From Sphingobacterium sp. SGR-19 (GTDB lineage Bacteria > Bacteroidota > Bacteroidia > Sphingobacteriales > Sphingobacteriaceae), in contig NZ_JAAKGS010000003.1 of the NCBI RefSeq assembly GCF_011043555.1, positions 124,001 through 188,000 of the forward strand: 64,000 nucleotides of DNA. Reading direction: 5' to 3'. Below, piece after piece: positions 61,082 through 64,000 of the stretch (position 1 is its first letter; every line of letters starts with the position of its first letter). Both the position numbers and the translations under genes were made by a program. Under the pieces are notes generated by a model. The model did no database searches, was not told the DNA's origin, and was given only the letters and a program-made list of their open reading frames with translations.

Positions 61082-62818
61082 ATGGCAAAAATTATAGCAG
61101 AACAATTAGTAGAGACCATAGCGCAGGCAGGCATTAAGCGGATTTATGCCGTTGCGGGAGATAGTCTAAATGAGGTCAACGATGCCGTGCGACGGTCTGG
61201 CGATATACAATGGATACACGTGAGGCACGAAGAAACAGGTGCATTTGCCGCCGCCGCCGAAGCCGAACTCAACGGGATCGCCTGTTGTGCGGGGAGCAGC
61301 GGCCCCGGACATGTACATCTTATCAACGGGCTATATGAGGCACAGCGCAATAATGTTCCGGTACTGGCGATTGCTTCCACTTGTGCAACGGACGAATTTG
61401 GTACGGGCTTTTTTCAAGAGACCAACACTATAAAACTTTTTTCAGATTGCAGTGGCTATAACGAAATTGCGACCACCCCGAAGCAACTTCCCCGCATGTT
61501 GCAAGCCGCATTACAGCATGCGCACACCAAAGGAGAGGTAGCTGTTCTTGGACTTCCGGGAGATCTGACGAAGGAAAAAGCCGAAGAAGGTAGCACGGCT
61601 CCTTATCTGCTGAAACAACGACCTATTTTCCGACCTTCGGATAATGAGCTTCGAGAACTTGCCCAACGGTTAAATAAAGCGTCCAAAATCACTATTTTTT
61701 GTGGATTTGGTGCAACAGAAGCACATCAAGAAATAATTGCATTGGCAGGCTTGCTAAAATCACCGGTGGCTTATTCCTTTCGAGGTAAGATGGGCATACA
61801 GTATGACAATCCGTTTGAGGTAGGCATGACCGGCTTACTTGGGTTACCTTCCGCTTTTTATGCCATGCATCATTCCGAGCTGTTGTTGCTGTTAGGAACA
61901 GACTTCCCCTATAAGGAATTTATGCCTGACGATCTCGAAATCATACAAATAGATAAGCGCGCGGAGCGTCTCGGACGGAAGGCAAAGGTATCATTAGGTT
62001 TAGCAGGAAACATAAAAGACACGTTGGATGCGTTACTCCCCCTCATTGAAGAAAAAAAAGACGATGCATTCCTGCAAAAACAATTGGATAAATATGAAGA
62101 TGTTAAGAAATCACTTCGTACCTATGTGGAAGATACAGGGAAGCAACATGCCATATCTCCCGAATTTTTAACGGATACCATCAATAGATTGGCAAATGAC
62201 GACGCTATTTTTACTGTGGATACCGGCATGTGCTGTGTGTGGGGAGCCCGATACTTACACGCAACCGGAAAACGGATATTATTAGGCTCGTTTAGTCACG
62301 GATCAATGGCGAATGCGCTACCGCATGCGATAGGAGCTGCTTTAGCCAGGCCCGCCCAACAGGTTATCGCACTTTGTGGCGACGGTGGGCTATCCATGAT
62401 GATGGGCGATCTGGCTACCGTCGTGCAATATAAACTGCCGATAAAAATTGTCGTTTTCGACAATCGTTCATTAGGCATGGTAAGATTGGAAATGCAAGTA
62501 GAAGGACTGCCCGATGGCGAAACCGATATGTTCAACCCTGATTTTGCCAAAATAGGTGATGCGATGGGCATGAATAGCTTTACGATAGATTCCCCAGATG
62601 ACGTGGAGAGAACATTGCAAAATGCGTTCGCTGCCAACGGGCCGGCTTTGATCCATGTATATACCAATCCCGATTCACTCGCAATGCCTCCAAAAATAGA
62701 ATTTGGACAGTTGAAAGGGATGGCATCAGCGATGGGCAAGATGATGCTCCATGGTGATTTTAAAGATGTTGCCAACATCATTAAAAGTAATTATAAGCAC
62801 ATCAAGGATGTATTTTAG
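61082..62818 (+). CDS. Pyruvate oxidase/dehydrogenase-like ThDP enzyme (PoxB-like)
   Basis: The 578-residue enzyme belongs to the ThDP-dependent pyruvate oxidase group, which decarboxylates pyruvate to acetate (quinone-linked PoxB) or acetyl phosphate (oxygen-linked Pox). The ThDP-activating glutamate is in VRHEETGAFAAAAEAEL (about residue 50), and the ThDP/Mg site starts GDGGLSMMMGDL with the partner DN in VVFDNRSLGM. It lacks acetohydroxy acid synthase features. The start at 61082 begins MAKIIAEQLVETIAQAG, typical for PoxB. It is divergent from the sigma gene and convergent with the aldo/keto reductase gene. A 7-bp inverted repeat (AATCAAA/TTTGATT, 60967-60986) lies upstream. Confidence 0.87.
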   Translation: MAKIIAEQLVETIAQAGIKRIYAVAGDSLNEVNDAVRRSGDIQWIHVRHEETGAFAAAAEAELNGIACCAGSSGPGHVHLINGLYEAQRNNVPVLAIASTCATDEFGTGFFQETNTIKLFSDCSGYNEIATTPKQLPRMLQAALQHAHTKGEVAVLGLPGDLTKEKAEEGSTAPYLLKQRPIFRPSDNELRELAQRLNKASKITIFCGFGATEAHQEIIALAGLLKSPVAYSFRGKMGIQYDNPFEVGMTGLLGLPSAFYAMHHSELLLLLGTDFPYKEFMPDDLEIIQIDKRAERLGRKAKVSLGLAGNIKDTLDALLPLIEEKKDDAFLQKQLDKYEDVKKSLRTYVEDTGKQHAISPEFLTDTINRLANDDAIFTVDTGMCCVWGARYLHATGKRILLGSFSHGSMANALPHAIGAALARPAQQVIALCGDGGLSMMMGDLATVVQYKLPIKIVVFDNRSLGMVRLEMQVEGLPDGETDMFNPDFAKIGDAMGMNSFTIDSPDDVERTLQNAFAANGPALIHVYTNPDSLAMPPKIEFGQLKGMASAMGKMMLHGDFKDVANIIKSNYKHIKDVF

Positions 62819-62823
62819 CTAGC

Positions 62824-62856
62824 GCGCCTATCACCTATTTCGGTACAGGCGCATTT
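62824..62856. terminator. Weak hairpin between poxB-like and aldo/keto reductase genes
   Basis: Six-base arms GCGCCT and AGGCGC enclose 17 bases and are followed by ATTTTC. It overlaps the stop codon of the reductase gene. It could end the plus-strand transcript. Confidence 0.35.
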
Positions 62857-63962
62857 TCTTCAATCAATTTCTCCTGCTTCAACTCTTCCCAAAAAGCGGC
62901 AGGTATCTTTTCTTTAAAAGATGCCGCATTTTCTTCTGCTTGCTGAATCGTATGTGCCCCCGGAATAACGGCAGAGACCACCTCTGGAGCGGCGGCAAAC
63001 TGTAATGCTGCTGTACGTAAATCTACCCGATGACTATCTGATACGCGTTGCAAAGCAGCAAGCTTTTCTTTTACCCCAGCCGGAAAATCACCGCCATATA
63101 GGTAACGATCTTTACCGGCTAGAAATCCCGCACACAGCGGAGCGCCTACTACAATTGAAATATCGCGCTCTGCGGCTTTCGGAAATACTTGGTTTAAATC
63201 ATCTCGATGATGAATAAGAGAATATTGGCAAGCTGAAAGAAAGATATCGGGATCGGCAACTTCGATTGTTTTCAAAATAGGCTCAATCGTATTGACTCCC
63301 AATCCCCAGCCTTTAATTAGTCCTTCTTCCCGCATCTTTGTCAGTTCTGGCATTGCGCCTTGGGCGGCTATGTCAAAATATTTTAACCAATCATCTTTCA
63401 TATCGCCATTGTCGGGAGACAGATCATGGATAAAGACAATATCCAAAGAGCCGATACCTAAGCGTTGCAGGCTATCTTCCACACTTCTGCGGACACCTTC
63501 CGCGGTATAGTCATATTCATAGGAAAAATTCAATTGACCTTTCCAGTTCTCTTCCAATTTAAAGTCATCATGCGGATGAAGGATTCGTCCGATTTTGGTT
63601 GAAATGACGTAGTCTTCCCGTTGTTGATCCTTTAAGAACAAACCCATTCTGCGTTCACTTATACCTAAACCATACCACGGCGACGTGTCGAAATAACGAA
63701 CGCCTGCGTTCCAAGCCGCTTCTACGGATTGCAAACATGCAATATCGGGGTTGACATTAAAGCCGTTTCCCAATGCTACGCCACCAAATCCCACTTTATT
63801 CTTCGGTCTAAATCGCCTATGTGTTGCTGAATTCTGAAATTGTTCCATTGTCTTATTATTACTGTTATCCGATAAATCTGTTACAAATGCAGGTAGTGCC
63901 ACGGAAGCTGCCATTCCTGCCGTTGCCAAACCTGTATGCTTTAAAAATGTCCGTCTTTGCAT
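62835..63962 (-). CDS. Aldo/keto reductase with Tat-type signal
   Basis: The 375-residue product has a twin-arginine signal (QRRTFLKHTGLATAGMAASVAL), so it is probably folded in the cytoplasm and exported. The AKR catalytic tetrad is visible: Asp and Tyr in YFDTSPWYGLGISE, Lys in YVISTKIGR, and His in IVFIHDLSPDNGDM. A conserved KWGLGVNTIEP-type strand (IKGWGLGVNTIEP) also fits. Exported AKRs of this kind are common in Bacteroidota sugar loci and may be D-threo-aldose or other dehydrogenases; the substrate is unknown. It is the last gene in the window; 38 bases remain after it without a gene. Confidence 0.9.
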   Translation of the reverse strand: MQRRTFLKHTGLATAGMAASVALPAFVTDLSDNSNNKTMEQFQNSATHRRFRPKNKVGFGGVALGNGFNVNPDIACLQSVEAAWNAGVRYFDTSPWYGLGISERRMGLFLKDQQREDYVISTKIGRILHPHDDFKLEENWKGQLNFSYEYDYTAEGVRRSVEDSLQRLGIGSLDIVFIHDLSPDNGDMKDDWLKYFDIAAQGAMPELTKMREEGLIKGWGLGVNTIEPILKTIEVADPDIFLSACQYSLIHHRDDLNQVFPKAAERDISIVVGAPLCAGFLAGKDRYLYGGDFPAGVKEKLAALQRVSDSHRVDLRTAALQFAAAPEVVSAVIPGAHTIQQAEENAASFKEKIPAAFWEELKQEKLIEENAPVPK

Positions 63963-64000
63963 CCTATCGTCTTTTCGTTACCAAACTTCTTCACACCGCA

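Noticed and set aside
1..64000. tRNA or rRNA genes, insertion sequences, prophage
   Set aside because: I looked through the gaps for cloverleaf ends, transposase motifs and terminal repeats and saw none; most gaps are below 300 bases. A tRNAscan or IS search could still find something missed by eye.

Overview
This is a 64 kb chromosomal window from a member of the Bacteroidota, most likely the Sphingobacteriaceae (Sphingobacterium, Pedobacter or Olivibacter-like). The evidence is a SusC/SusD pair driven by an ECF sigma factor and FecR anti-sigma factor, a type III glutamine synthetase, an S46 dipeptidyl-peptidase, a DUF5606 protein, and many promoters with the Bacteroidota TAnnTTTG -7 element. 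The DNA is AT-rich and evenly composed. I saw no tRNA, rRNA, transposase, phage gene or CRISPR array, so this is mostly core chromosome with one accessory nutrient-uptake locus.

Layout. 1-5100: end of a SusD-like gene, a secreted TPR protein, Lon protease, RNase HI and a SIMPL-domain protein. 5300-10400: secreted S9 peptidase and glutamine synthetase III. 10450-15800: DUF6807/PmoA-like secreted protein, a three-gene redox/stress cluster (FMN reductase, DJ-1/PfpI protein, small membrane protein), an AraC regulator and P5C dehydrogenase. 15900-24050: an Mpo1/DUF962-like membrane protein and a complete heavy-metal efflux operon (response regulator, histidine kinase, outer-membrane factor, adaptor, RND pump). 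24130-29014: rny, a 6S-like RNA, zapA, a coiled-coil gene and pheT. 29015-32100: a seven-copy 42-bp tandem repeat, a stand-alone AraC DNA-binding domain, an unknown protein, a Nudix hydrolase, a broken small membrane-protein gene and rlmH behind an attenuator-like leader. 32100-41900: riboflavin synthase, ClC channel with OxyR, S46 peptidase, and a TolC/HlyD/ABC-2 export operon with a Crp-type gene. 41950-48420: housekeeping genes including mazG, trpS, deoxynucleoside kinase, radC, cyclophilin and a radical SAM protein. 48475-60915: ECF sigma, FecR, SusC, SusD, two FAD oxidoreductases and CstA, all on the minus strand. 61080-63962: a PoxB-like ThDP enzyme and an aldo/keto reductase, convergent.

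The least conventional region is the SusCD locus. It has no glycoside hydrolase; two paralogous secreted FAD-dependent oxidoreductases follow SusD directly, then a CstA-type transporter. A PoxB-like pyruvate enzyme lies just beyond the sigma gene. I suggest, as inference only, an oxidation-based uptake system whose product may feed pyruvate or acetate metabolism. Other points for a second look are the 6S-like RNA, the repeat array upstream of pheT, the rlmH leader, and probable operators upstream of lon and of the metal-efflux genes.
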